A stretch of DNA of 64,000 bases from Rhodobacter sp. (GCA_016704435.1 JADJAB010000003.1:310001-374000), one strand, 5' to 3'; counted from the first letter of the stretch, positions 18,196 through 26,889 are shown. Program-made: numbers and translations. Notes: generated from the letters alone by a model not told the origin.

Positions 18196-18224
18196 GGGTG
18201 ACAAGCGGCCCGCCTGCCCCTATA
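18196..18224 (+). promoter_or_regulatory. Sigma-70-type promoter of ppaC
   Basis: GTGACA (18196-18201), a 17-base spacer, then TATAAG (18219-18224), 32 bases before the ppaC ATG. Confidence 0.6.
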
Positions 18225-18256
18225 AGCCGCGCAAATTCCAACCTGCGAGAGACGCC

Positions 18257-19177
18257 ATGACCATCCTCGTTTTCGGCCACAAATCCCCCGACACCGATTC
18301 CACCGGCTCGCCCATCATCTGGGCCTGGTACCTGGCGCAGGTGAAAGCTACCCCGGCCAGGCCCGTGCTGCTGGGAGAGCCGAACACCGAAGCCGCCTTC
18401 GTGCTGAAGCACTGGGGCCTGGAAAAGCCCGCGATCATCGCGGACGTCACCGCCGACGATACCGTGGTGATCGTCGACACCAACAACCCGTCGGAACTGC
18501 CCCCCTCGATCAACGAGGCGAAGATCATCGCGATCATCGACCATCACATGCTGGCCGGGGGGTTGAAGACGAAGAACCCGATCGAGATCACCATGCGCCC
18601 GCTGGCCTGCACCGCCACCCTCATGCACGACCTGATGGGCGATGCGGTGGCCGGCGCGCCGAGGGCGATCAAGGGGGCGATGCTGTCCTGCATCGTCTCG
18701 GACACGCTGGAATTCCGCAGCCCGACCACGACCCCGCATGACAAGGCCGTGGCAGAGGCGCTGGCTGCCGATCTGGGCGTGTCGATCGCCGATCTGGCGG
18801 CGGCGATGTTCGAGGCGAAGTCGGATGTTTCGGCCTTTTCGGATACCGAGTTGTTGCGGATGGACAGCAAGGAATACAGCGTGGCCGGCAAGGAGTTGCG
18901 GGTTTCGGTGCTGGAAACCACCGCGCCGAAGGTCGTGCTGGACCGCAAGGCCAGCCTGATGGCCGCGATGCCCGCGGTTGCCAGGGAAGATGGCGCCGAT
19001 CAGGTGCTGTTGTTCGTGGTCGACATCCTGCGCGAAGAGGCGACGCTGCTGGTGCCGAACGATCTGGTCCGGCAGATGGCCGAAGCGTCGTTTGGCGTGA
19101 AGGTTTCCGGCGATACGGTGGTGTTGCCGGGCGTGATGAGCCGGAAAAAGCAGATCATTCCGGCGCTGAAGCTGTAG
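18257..19177 (+). CDS. ppaC: Manganese-dependent inorganic pyrophosphatase (DHH family)
   Basis: Hydrolyses PPi to phosphate, driving biosynthetic reactions. 306 residues, full length. Family II signatures: GHKSPDTDS at the N-terminus (metal ligands His and two Asp), VIVDTN, the DHH motif IIDHHMLAG, and the C-terminal DHHA2-domain basic motif SRKKQIIPAL. ATG 18257 follows the promoter and leader. Confidence 0.96.
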   Translation: MTILVFGHKSPDTDSTGSPIIWAWYLAQVKATPARPVLLGEPNTEAAFVLKHWGLEKPAIIADVTADDTVVIVDTNNPSELPPSINEAKIIAIIDHHMLAGGLKTKNPIEITMRPLACTATLMHDLMGDAVAGAPRAIKGAMLSCIVSDTLEFRSPTTTPHDKAVAEALAADLGVSIADLAAAMFEAKSDVSAFSDTELLRMDSKEYSVAGKELRVSVLETTAPKVVLDRKASLMAAMPAVAREDGADQVLLFVVDILREEATLLVPNDLVRQMAEASFGVKVSGDTVVLPGVMSRKKQIIPALKL

Positions 19178-19188
19178 TCGGCGGAACC

Positions 19189-19282
19189 GGGGGGACTTTG
19201 CGCCCCCCCATGCCATTGGCTTCTTGAACCAATGGCGACTCCGCTGGCATACCCCTGCAGAGTATTTCCACCAAGATGAAGG
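19189..19282. repeat. Composite intergenic repeat (two hairpins plus GAGTATTT..CCAAGATGAAG)
   Basis: Three parts in a row: GGGGGG...GCGCCCCCC (19189-19209), GCCATTGG-cttcttgaa-CCAATGGC (19212-19236), and GAGTATTTCCACCAAGATGA (from 19259). The first and third parts recur at 44.84-44.95 kb. The ppaC transcript probably ends in the first two hairpins. The repeat supplies an in-frame ATG at 19276 for the next gene, which is probably not the true start. Confidence 0.65.
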
Positions 19283-19290
19283 GCAGGCCG

Positions 19291-20178
19291 ATGGCTGAGA
19301 TCATTTCTGCGCTGGCCGCGGTGGCGGGCCGTTACGACGCGGTGTTCTGCGATCTTTGGGGCTGTCTGCACAACGGGCGCGCGCCGTTTCCGGATGCGGT
19401 GGCGGCGCTGCAGGGGTATCGGGTGGGGGGCGGCAGCGTTGTGCTGTTGACCAACGCGCCGCGCCCGAAGCCATCCGTCGTGGCGCAGCTGGACGGCATG
19501 GGTGTTCCGCGCGATGCCTGGGACGAAGTGGTCACCTCGGGCGACGCGGCGCAATTCGCGCTGTTGTCGGGGGCGGTGGGGCGGCGGGTGTTCCATATCG
19601 GCGCGCCCAAGGATGAGGCGTTCTTTTCCGATTTTGCCCCCGATCTGGCAGAATACGCCGCGACGCAGGCGGACGTGCAGCGGGTGCCCCTGAAAGAGGC
19701 CGAGGGCGTGGTCTGCACCGGCCTGCGCGACGATCTGACCGAGACCCCGCAGGACTACCGGGCGGAGCTGTTGATGGCCAAGACGCTGGGCCTGCCGATG
19801 CTCTGCGCCAACCCCGATATCGTGGTGGATTGGGGCGACCGGCGGTTGTGGTGTGCCGGTGCGCTGGCGCGGGACTACGAGGCGATGGGCGGACAGGCCC
19901 TGTATTTCGGCAAACCGCATCCGCCGATCTACGACCTGGCCCGCCGCCGTCTGGTCGCACTGCGCGAGGGCGAGCCTGCGGTTCTGTGCATTGGCGACGG
20001 CATCGCCACCGACATCCAGGGCGGCATGGCCGAGGGGCTGGACACGCTGTTCATCACCGGCGGCATCGACGCGGCGGCCTTTGGCGCGGACCCCGCCAAC
20101 CCGGACAAGGGTTTGCTGGAGGCATGGCTGGCGGAAAAGCAGCTGTCGGCGACCTATGCCATGGGGCATCTGCGCTGA
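19291..20178 (+). CDS. HAD superfamily hydrolase, class IIA (TIGR01459 type)
   Basis: 295 residues. N-terminal nucleophile motif FCDLWGCLHNGRAPFPDAV (DxWG in place of DxDG), motif II VLLTNAPRPK, class IIA cap, then YFGKPHPPIYDLA (Lys) and CIGDGIATDIQGGMAEGLDT (acidic motif IV). Related to NagD-type sugar phosphatases; substrate unknown. ATG 19291 (MAEIISAL) is preferred over ATG 19276, which lies inside the intergenic repeat. Confidence 0.85.
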   Translation: MAEIISALAAVAGRYDAVFCDLWGCLHNGRAPFPDAVAALQGYRVGGGSVVLLTNAPRPKPSVVAQLDGMGVPRDAWDEVVTSGDAAQFALLSGAVGRRVFHIGAPKDEAFFSDFAPDLAEYAATQADVQRVPLKEAEGVVCTGLRDDLTETPQDYRAELLMAKTLGLPMLCANPDIVVDWGDRRLWCAGALARDYEAMGGQALYFGKPHPPIYDLARRRLVALREGEPAVLCIGDGIATDIQGGMAEGLDTLFITGGIDAAAFGADPANPDKGLLEAWLAEKQLSATYAMGHLR

Positions 20179-20249
20179 ATGAGCTGCGACGCCAAGGTAA
20201 CATAATTACGCATTTCACCCCCCTGAGGAAAAAATCTTGCGCAAAGGAT

Positions 20250-20278
20250 TTGTTCTGCACCGCAGCATCTGCTAGAAT
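20250..20278 (+). promoter_or_regulatory. Sigma-70-type promoter of the MaoC-ribF-ycgN-ltaE cluster
   Basis: TTGTTC (20250-20255), a 17-base spacer, then TAGAAT (20273-20278), 25 bases before the ATG at 20303. The surrounding 120 bases are noticeably AT-rich for this genome. Confidence 0.6.
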
Positions 20279-20302
20279 TCCGGCATCGGCAAGGGAATCG
20301 CC

Positions 20303-20758
20303 ATGATGCTGGACAACACGCACAACCACCCCCGCGGCACGATCTGCATCGAGGATCTGGAGATCGGCATGCGCCGATCGCTGACCAAACAGGTCACCGA
20401 CCGCGATATCGAGCTGTTCGCCGAGGTCTCGACAGACCGCAATCCGGTGCATCTGGACGAAGCCTATGCCCAGGACACCATCTTCGAAGGCCGCATTGCC
20501 CATGGCATGCTGACCGCAGGCCTGATTTCGGCGGTGATCGGCGAGCAGTTGCCGGGCCATGGATCGGTCTATCTGGGGCAAAGCCTGCGGTTCATGGCGC
20601 CCGTCCGCCCCGGCGACATGGTGACAGCAGAGGTCACGGTGCTGGCGATTGACCATGCGAAACGCCGGGTGACCCTTGAAACCGTCGCCTCGGTGGGTAA
20701 AACCGTGGTCTTGAAGGGCGAGGCGCTGGTTCTGGCGCCCAGCCGCAAGTTCGACTGA
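20303..20758 (+). CDS. MaoC family dehydratase (enoyl-CoA hydratase 2-like)
   Basis: 151 residues, single hot-dog domain. The hydratase-2 signature is present: FAEVSTDRNPVHLDEAYA (catalytic Asp and His) followed by FEGRIAHGMLTAGLISAVIG. PhaJ-like enzymes hydrate trans-2-enoyl-CoA to (R)-3-hydroxyacyl-CoA. Length fits PhaJ (about 135-160). Precise substrate not inferable. 31 bases separate it from ribF. Confidence 0.85.
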   Translation: MMLDNTHNHPRGTICIEDLEIGMRRSLTKQVTDRDIELFAEVSTDRNPVHLDEAYAQDTIFEGRIAHGMLTAGLISAVIGEQLPGHGSVYLGQSLRFMAPVRPGDMVTAEVTVLAIDHAKRRVTLETVASVGKTVVLKGEALVLAPSRKFD

Positions 20759-20789
20759 CGGGACGCGCGCGCCCCGTCCTGGGGTGCCG

Positions 20790-21713
20790 ATGCTGATACA
20801 TCAGGATTTTCAATGGCTTGACCAAAAGGCGCGGGGGACCTCTTGCGCCATGGGCAATTTCGACGGGGTGCATCTGGGGCATCGGTCGGTGATCGACCTG
20901 GCGCGCGGCAAGGCGCCTCTGGGCATCATCACCTTCGAGCCGCATCCGCGGCAGGTGTTTCAGCCCGACGCGCCGCCGTTCCGGCTGATGAACGCCGAGG
21001 CACGGGCGAACCGGCTGGCGAAGCTGGGCGTCGATCACCTGTTCCAGTTGCAGTTCAACAAGGCGCTTGCCGCGCTGACGCCCGAAGACTTCGCGCGGCA
21101 GGTGCTGGCCGAGGGGCTGGGGATCAGCCATATCGTCGTGGGAGCAGATTTCTGCTTCGGCAAGGGCCGGGCCGGCAAGGCCGACGACCTGAAGGCGCTG
21201 GGCACGCGGCTTGGCTTTGCCACGACCATTGCGCCCCTGCTGGCGATCAAGGGGCGAGAGGTGTCGTCCACCGCCATCCGCACGGCGCTGACCGAGGGCC
21301 GCCCGCGCGACGCGGCCGCCATGCTGGGCCACCTGCACCGGATCGAGGGCGAGGTGATTCACGGCGAAAAGCGCGGGCGCGCGCTGGGCTATCCGACCGC
21401 CAACATGGCGCTGACCGGGCTGCATCTGCCGCGCTTCGGCGTCTATGCGGTAAAGGTGGACGTGCTGACCGGCCCGCAGGCCGGGGCCTACATGGGCGCG
21501 GCCAGCCTTGGCGTGCGGCCGATGTTCGACGGTCAGGTGCCGAACCTGGAAACCTTCCTGCTGGAGTTCAAGGGCGATCTCTACGGCCATCACCTCTCGG
21601 TCGCGCTGGTCGATTTCCTGCGGCCGGAGATGAAATTCGACGGGTTGCCGGCGCTGATCACCCAGATGGAGGCCGACTGCGCCCGCGCGCGGGAAATCCT
21701 GTCTGCGGGCTGA
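20790..21713 (+). CDS. ribF: Bifunctional riboflavin kinase / FAD synthetase
   Basis: Makes FMN and then FAD from riboflavin. 307 residues. The N-terminal nucleotidyltransferase domain has GNFDGVHLGH and FEPHPRQVF, then VVGADFCFGKGRAG and EVSSTAIRTAL. The C-terminal kinase domain has GEVIHGEKRGRALGYPTANM and the metal-binding PTAN. ATG 20790 preferred; GTG 20784 is two codons upstream. Confidence 0.96.
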   Translation: MLIHQDFQWLDQKARGTSCAMGNFDGVHLGHRSVIDLARGKAPLGIITFEPHPRQVFQPDAPPFRLMNAEARANRLAKLGVDHLFQLQFNKALAALTPEDFARQVLAEGLGISHIVVGADFCFGKGRAGKADDLKALGTRLGFATTIAPLLAIKGREVSSTAIRTALTEGRPRDAAAMLGHLHRIEGEVIHGEKRGRALGYPTANMALTGLHLPRFGVYAVKVDVLTGPQAGAYMGAASLGVRPMFDGQVPNLETFLLEFKGDLYGHHLSVALVDFLRPEMKFDGLPALITQMEADCARAREILSAG

Positions 21714-21757
21714 GCGCCCCCCTTCCCTTTTCCGGCCCCTCGCGCCACGGTGCGCCG

Positions 21758-22210
21758 ATGGACAAGCTGCGCCCGAAGTTCTGGGAAACCGTTCCCCTTG
21801 CAAAGATGACCCCCGAGGAATGGGAGGCGCTGTGCGACGGCTGCGGCAAGTGCTGCCTGAACAAGCTGGAGTTCGAGGATACCGGCGAGGTCGCCTATAC
21901 CCGCATCGCCTGCCGGCTGTTCGACGACGCGACCTGCCGCTGCTCGGACTATGCCAACCGCCGCCGCTTCGTGCCGGAATGCGTGTTCCTGACGCCGAAG
22001 ACTCTGCCGAAGGTGGCCTACTGGATGCCGCAGACCTGCGCCTACAAACTGCTGTGGCAGGGCCGGCCCCTGCCGGACTGGCACCCGCTGCGGACCGGGG
22101 ACCCGGAAAGCACCCATACCAGTGGCAATTCCGTGCGTGGATCGACCCTGCCCGAACACGAGATCCCGGAAGAAGACTGGGAAGACCACATCATCGAGGA
22201 GACGCCCTGA
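21758..22210 (+). CDS. YcgN family cysteine-cluster protein (UPF0260)
   Basis: 150 residues. The cysteines LCDGCGKCCLNK, IACRLFD, ATCRCSDY, PECVFL and TCAY fit the CxxCxxCC-type zinc/iron cluster of UPF0260, function unknown. Its stop shares a base with the ltaE start (TGATG). Confidence 0.85.
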   Translation: MDKLRPKFWETVPLAKMTPEEWEALCDGCGKCCLNKLEFEDTGEVAYTRIACRLFDDATCRCSDYANRRRFVPECVFLTPKTLPKVAYWMPQTCAYKLLWQGRPLPDWHPLRTGDPESTHTSGNSVRGSTLPEHEIPEEDWEDHIIEETP

Positions 22211-23246
22211 TGTTCTTTGCCTCCGACAACAGCTCGGGCGCCGCGCCCGCGATCATGGCGGCGGTCGCCGGCGCCAATGACGGCTATCAGCGCAGCTATG
22301 GTGCCGACGCGCTGATGCAGCGGGCGACAGCGCAGATCCGCGAGGTGCTGGAGACGCCGGAGGCCGCGGTCTATCTGGTCGCCACCGGGACGGCGGCGAA
22401 TTCGCTGGCCGTGGCGCTGACCTGCCCGCCCTGGGGGTCGGCCTTCTGCCACCGCCACGCCCATGTCGCCGAGGACGAATGCGGCGCGCCCGAGTTCTTC
22501 GCGGGCGGAGCCAAGCTGGTTCTGGTCGACGGCGCGCATGGCAAGATGACGCCGGAGGCGCTGGCCCCGCAACTGGCGCGGATCGGGGCCGGCGGGGTGC
22601 ACAGTCTGCAAACCGGCATGCTGACCATCACCAACGTGACCGAGGCGGGCACCGTCTATACCCCGCAAGAGATTGCCGCGCTGACCGCTTTGGCCCGCGC
22701 CAAGGGCCTGCCCTGCCATCTGGACGGCGCGCGCTTTGCCAATGCGCTGGTTTCCACGGGGGCCAGCCCGGCCGAGATGACCTGGAAGGCGGGCATCGAC
22801 ATCCTGTCCTTCGGCGGCACCAAGAACGGCTGCCTGGGGTGGAAGCGGTGGTGATCTTCGACCCCGCGAAAGCCTGGGAATTCGAGTTGCGAAGAAAGCG
22901 CGCGGGGCATCTGTTCTCGAAGCACCGGTTCCTGTCGGCACAATTCGCGGCCTATCTGGAGGATGGTCTCTGGCTGCGGCTTGCAACACAGGCGAATGCC
23001 ATGGGCGCACGGCTGGCCGAAGGTCTGGCGCGGGTAGACAGCGTGACGCAGAAGCACCCGGTGCAGGCCAACATGATGTTCCCGGAATGGGAGGCGGGCA
23101 TCCACGCCCGGCTGAAAGCGGCGGGGGCGGAGTATTACGCCTGGGATCTGCCCGAGGGTCGTGAAGGCGCAAGACTGGTCACCAGCTGGTCGACGACCGA
23201 TGCGGATGTGGACGGGTTCCTGCGGGCTTTCGAGCGAGACGGCTGA
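22210..23246 (+). CDS. ltaE: Low-specificity L-threonine aldolase (frameshifted)
   Basis: PLP enzyme cleaving L-threonine/allo-threonine to glycine and acetaldehyde. MFFASDNSSGAAPAIMAAVA starts it, with YGADALMQRA and HLDGARFANALV (PLP-ring Asp). The catalytic Lys is in FGGTKNGCLG. The frame breaks just after, at the G run 22836-22839: adding one G gives GVEAVVIFDP and the remaining frame KHRFLSAQFAAYLEDGLWLR to the stop. Restored length about 345 residues, normal for the family. Confidence 0.92.
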
Positions 23247-23255
23247 TCCTGGCGC

Positions 23256-23307
23256 GGGCCAAGAGTTTTCGAAAACTCTTGCAAATTCCTTCGAAGGAAT
23301 TTGGCCC
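23256..23307. repeat. Two abutting perfect 22-bp palindromes enclosed by a GGGC/GCCC stem
   Basis: 23260-23281 is a perfect palindrome (core AAGAGTTTTCGAAAACTCTT) and 23282-23303 another (core AAATTCCTTCGAAGGAATTT). Both are centred on TTCGAA and they touch end to end. GGGC at 23256-23259 pairs with GCCC at 23304-23307. The RNA or single strand could fold into a three-way junction with two hairpin arms. It lies between convergent genes (ltaE stop 23246, hydrolase stop 23312), so it probably acts at least as a bidirectional terminator. Confidence 0.9.
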
Positions 23308-23311
23308 TGCT

Positions 23312-24124
23312 TCAGGCCGCGTCGAGATGGGCCTGAACCGTGCGGGCAATCAGCTCGGGATGGGTGATCGGCACCATGTGTCCGGCCCCCGGCACGACCA
23401 GCCGGGTCGCCTGCGGCAACCGCGCAGCCAAGGCCGCATGAACCGCGTCGATCACGTCGGGGCTGTCGGCGCCTTCGATCAGAAGCACCGGCACATTCAC
23501 CGACTCCAGCCCGCCCGGCCGCAAGAGCCGCGCCGCATCGTCCAGCAGTACCGGATTCTGCGCCGGGATATGGTGGATGCGGTCCAGGATATAGCGGCGC
23601 GAGCGTTCCGGCAGATCGGCAAGCGCCTCGCCCGTGCCCCAGGCCGCATGGAACATCGCCGCGCCCGCCGCGCGGTCATCCACCAGACGGCGGGCGATCT
23701 CCTCATGCCCGGCGCGGAAGGTGTCATATGCCGCCGTGCCCCTTGCGGCCGCGAAGATCACCGGCTCGACCAGCATCAGGCTGCGGACCAGATCGGGCCG
23801 CTGCAGCGCCAGCCGCAGGCAGACTGTCGCGCCGAAACTGTGGCCGAACAGGTCGATCGGACCGCCCTTTCCCAGCCTCTCGGCCAGATCGGCGGCGATC
23901 CGGGTCGTCAGGCCGTGGATCTCGTCTTGCCGGTTCCAATCGGCCGAACGGCCGTGGCCGGGCTGATCCAGCGCGGTGCTCGTCACGCCCGAAAGCCGTT
24001 CGGCCAGCCCCGCCCATGCACCGCCATGCGCCAGACTGCAATGCAGCGCCAGCACCGCGCGGGGCGCGCCCCGGTCCCAGACGCGACAGGGGGTTGGATG
24101 ACCGGCAACAAGGTCTTCGGGCAT
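23312..24124 (-). CDS. Alpha/beta-fold hydrolase
   Basis: 270 residues from ATG 24124 (MPEDLVAGHPTPCRVW). Nucleophile elbow LFGHSFGATVCLRLAL (Ser in GHSFG), oxyanion region LHCSLAHGGAWAGLAERL, acid in LLIEGADSPDVI, and catalytic His in VPGAGHMVPITHP. Many such proteins are esterases or C-C hydrolases; substrate unknown. Monocistronic and divergent from prs. Confidence 0.85.
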   Translation of the reverse strand: MPEDLVAGHPTPCRVWDRGAPRAVLALHCSLAHGGAWAGLAERLSGVTSTALDQPGHGRSADWNRQDEIHGLTTRIAADLAERLGKGGPIDLFGHSFGATVCLRLALQRPDLVRSLMLVEPVIFAAARGTAAYDTFRAGHEEIARRLVDDRAAGAAMFHAAWGTGEALADLPERSRRYILDRIHHIPAQNPVLLDDAARLLRPGGLESVNVPVLLIEGADSPDVIDAVHAALAARLPQATRLVVPGAGHMVPITHPELIARTVQAHLDAA

Positions 24125-24288
24125 GGCTCTTCTCTCGTGCAACCGGGCCGCCATAGCCTGCCGACAGCCCCCGGATCAAGCCTTCCTGCCGCAGAACGGA
24201 AACTTCCGTCCCGCGCCCCCTTTGCGCCGCCCCGCCCCGGTGCTATGCCCGCCGCAACCCCGATTCCGCTGCCCAACCGGAGTTTACC

Positions 24289-25308
24289 ATGCCCGCCATC
24301 ACCGAGCCGAAGCTGATCTCCGGCAACGCCAACCTCTCGCTTGCCAGATCAATCTCGCGGCGGATGTCGATGCACCGGGGGATGAGCGTCAATCTGGTCG
24401 AAGCGCGGGTGGAACGGTTCAACGACCAGGAGATCTTCGTCGAGGTGTTCGAGAACGTGCGCGGCGAGGATATGTATATCCTCCAGCCCACCTCGCGCCC
24501 GGTCAACGACAACCTGATGGAACTTCTGATCATGACCGACGCCCTGCGCCGGTCTTCGGCCGCCCGGATCACCGCCGTGATCCCCTATTTCGGCTATGCC
24601 CGCCAGGACCGCCGTGCCAAGGCGCGCACGCCGATTTCGGCCAAGCTGGTGGCCAACCTGATCGAGACCGCGGGCGTCGACCGGGTGCTGACGCTGGATC
24701 TGCACGCGGCACAGATCCAGGGCTTCTTCGACATTCCGGTCGACAACCTCTACGCCAGCCCGGTCTTCGCGCTGGATATCGAGCACCACTTCAAGGACCG
24801 GATGGAGGACCTGATGGTGATCTCGCCCGACGTCGGCGGCGTGGCACGCGCGCGCGATCTGGCCAAGCGGATCAATGCGCCGCTGGCCATCGTGGACAAG
24901 CGGCGCGAGAAGGCGGGCGAAGTGGCCGAGATGATCGTGATCGGTGACGTCACCGGCAAGAAATGCATCATCGTCGATGACATCTGCGATACGGCCGGCA
25001 CCCTGTGCAAGGCCGCCGAGACGCTGATCGAGGCGGGCGCGACCGAGGTTCACGCCTATATCACCCATGGCGTGCTGTCCGGCCCGGCAGTCGAGCGGGT
25101 GCAGAACTCGGTGATGAAATCGCTGGTGATCACCGATTCCATCGAACAGGGCGACAAGGTCAAGGCGGCGAAGAACATCCGCATCGTTCCCACCGCCCCG
25201 ATCTTTGCCCAGGCGATCCTGAACATCTGGGGCGGCATGTCGGTGTCCTCGCTGTTCGAGACCGATACTCTGGCGCCGATCTACGAAGGCCTCTATTCGC
25301 GCGGCTGA
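24289..25308 (+). CDS. prs: Ribose-phosphate pyrophosphokinase
   Basis: Makes PRPP from ribose 5-phosphate and ATP for purine, pyrimidine, NAD, His and Trp synthesis. 339 residues. Signatures: RFNDQEIFVEVFENVRGED, IPYFGYARQDRRAKARTPIS (ATP site), LDLHAAQIQGFFDIPVDN, and the PRPP loop IIVDDICDTAGTLCKAA. Full length, class I type. Confidence 0.97.
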   Translation: MPAITEPKLISGNANLSLARSISRRMSMHRGMSVNLVEARVERFNDQEIFVEVFENVRGEDMYILQPTSRPVNDNLMELLIMTDALRRSSAARITAVIPYFGYARQDRRAKARTPISAKLVANLIETAGVDRVLTLDLHAAQIQGFFDIPVDNLYASPVFALDIEHHFKDRMEDLMVISPDVGGVARARDLAKRINAPLAIVDKRREKAGEVAEMIVIGDVTGKKCIIVDDICDTAGTLCKAAETLIEAGATEVHAYITHGVLSGPAVERVQNSVMKSLVITDSIEQGDKVKAAKNIRIVPTAPIFAQAILNIWGGMSVSSLFETDTLAPIYEGLYSRG

Positions 25309-25422
25309 GCCGGCGCCGCAAGCGTCCCGATTTCCGCAGGCTTTCCGCCCTTTTCGGGCCACATTGACCCGGCAATCTGCCCCGATGCGGCCCTCGGCCG
25401 TGGTACCAGGGGAAGCCTCGCC

Positions 25423-26361
25423 ATGATGGGAAAGCCGGTCGACGCCATCTGGCCGCAGGGCCTGCCGGTGCTGCGTGGGCTTGCCCCGGCCGAGCGGTTG
25501 TTGCTGGGGCTGATCCTGACCCTGGGTGCGGCGTCGGTCATGCTGAGTGCTGCCTTCGGCCGGGTGGTCGACTGGGCGGGCTTTCTGCCCGGCATCGCCG
25601 CCGCCCTGGCAATGATTGCGGTCGGCGCCCATGCCCGCGGCGTCCGCAATGCGCCCAGGCTGGGCGGCACGGCGATCGGTATCGGCCTGTTCATGGGCTT
25701 CACCGCTTTCGCCTCGCTCTTCATCTTCGCGCTGTTCCCGCTGCCGAATCCGCTGATCGACAGCCAGCTGATCAGCGTCGACGCGGCGCTGGGATACGAC
25801 TGGGCCGGCTTTGTCGTGGGATTGGCGGAATATCCGCTTCTGGCCCGCGGGCTGGGCTACCTTTACCACAGTTCGCTGCCGCAGATGGTGCTGGTCATCA
25901 TCCTGCTTGGCGTTCTGCGCCGCGAGCTGGCGATGCACCGCTTCCTGCTGGTCGGCATGATGTGCATGACCCTGACGGTGGGGGTCTGGTGGCTGTGGCC
26001 CAGCATCGGCCCGTCGGCCTTTGCCAGCATCCCGGCCGAAACGGCGGCCCGGATCGGGCTGGTGGTGAACCCGGCGGTGGGCGCGCATCTGCAGGCGCTG
26101 GTCGAGGTCGGCCCCGGCGTGATCGGGCCCGAGACGGTGATGGGCGTGGTGGCCTTTCCGTCCTATCACATCATCATGGCGCTGATGGTGGTCTGGTATT
26201 CCAGGGCAACCTTTGCCTTCTGGCCCTTCGCGCTGGCCGGTCTGGGCATGGTGCCGGCAACGCTGGCACATGGCGGACATCATCTGGTCGACCTGCTGGC
26301 AGGCGGTCTGGTCTTTGCCGGGATGGTCTGGGCGGCGGGGCGGATGATTCCGGGGCGCTGA
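25423..26361 (+). CDS. PAP2-superfamily membrane phosphatase/transferase (Aur1/Ipt1-like)
   Basis: 312 residues, about six or seven membrane helices. The acid-phosphatase site is distributed as FPSYHIIMALMVVWYS (His of motif C2) and AHGGHHLVDLLAG (motif C3), the arrangement of the PAP2_3 group related to inositolphosphotransferases. Probably acts on a lipid phosphate at the periplasmic face. Substrate unknown. Confidence 0.8.
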   Translation: MMGKPVDAIWPQGLPVLRGLAPAERLLLGLILTLGAASVMLSAAFGRVVDWAGFLPGIAAALAMIAVGAHARGVRNAPRLGGTAIGIGLFMGFTAFASLFIFALFPLPNPLIDSQLISVDAALGYDWAGFVVGLAEYPLLARGLGYLYHSSLPQMVLVIILLGVLRRELAMHRFLLVGMMCMTLTVGVWWLWPSIGPSAFASIPAETAARIGLVVNPAVGAHLQALVEVGPGVIGPETVMGVVAFPSYHIIMALMVVWYSRATFAFWPFALAGLGMVPATLAHGGHHLVDLLAGGLVFAGMVWAAGRMIPGR

Positions 26362-26408
26362 GAGGCGTGGGCTGGTAGCCCGGCTTGCAACCACGCCCAG
26401 GGCCGTTC

Positions 26409-26539
26409 GGCGGGGTGAACCCCGCCCTACGGCAGATCGCCTTCAATCTGATTCCGATTGAAGGCGATCCAAGACGGGCAATCCGTTGGTTATGTTGCGT
26501 ATCGCTTCTGATCAGGTGAACCTGATCAGAAGCGATACG
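26409..26539. repeat. Three strong hairpins in tandem, REP-like
   Basis: (a) 26409-26426: GGCGGGGT-ga-ACCCCGCC. (b) 26435-26469: GATCGCCTTCAATC-tgattcc-GATTGAAGGCGATC, a perfect 14-bp stem. (c) 26498-26539: a perfect 20-bp stem with loop GA, centred on AGGTGAACCT and containing TGATCA. Hairpins (a) and (c) share the core GGTGAACC. The cluster lies between the convergent PAP2 and H-lectin genes; (c) ends 3 bases from the lectin stop. Confidence 0.9.
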
Positions 26540-26541
26540 TC

Positions 26542-26889
26542 TTACGCCACATCCCAATCGTCGTCGTCGCGGACCGGGCCGATGGCCAGCCAGTCGGCGC
26601 GCACCCGCGCGACGCGGCTATCGCCCCAGGTGCGAAAGACGATGTGAAAGCCCTTGGCGGTGACATTCTCGGCGGTGATGTCGGCGCGGCTGTTGGTCTT
26701 GTGGTCCATGTCCCACATCGAGATGCCGACGGTGACAACGGGCACGTCATGGAACGGCGGTTTGAAGGCGACCAGAAAGCGGCTTTCGCGGTTGCCGCTG
26801 CCGGTCCACATCATGCCGCCATCGGCAAAATCGGAAAACAGCACGCGCGAGCCTTGCAGGACGCCGATGCCCGATCCGAAACGCTTCAT
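26542..26889 (-). CDS. H-type lectin domain protein
   Basis: 115 residues, essentially one H-type lectin domain: SRFLVAFKPPFHDVPVVTVG, SMWDMDHKTNSRADITAENV, GFHIVFRTWGDSRVARVRAD and WLAIG. This beta-sandwich binds GalNAc-type sugars in discoidin I and snail agglutinin. There is no signal peptide, so it is probably cytoplasmic or non-classically exported, and its ligand is unknown. ATG 26889 preferred to 26910. The three-hairpin cluster lies immediately downstream. Confidence 0.8.
   Translation of the reverse strand: MKRFGSGIGVLQGSRVLFSDFADGGMMWTGSGNRESRFLVAFKPPFHDVPVVTVGISMWDMDHKTNSRADITAENVTAKGFHIVFRTWGDSRVARVRADWLAIGPVRDDDDWDVA

Noticed and set aside
17978..18260. Plus-strand frame of about 90 codons upstream of ppaC
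   Set aside because: No RBS, no recognisable composition or domain, and it runs across the ppaC promoter.
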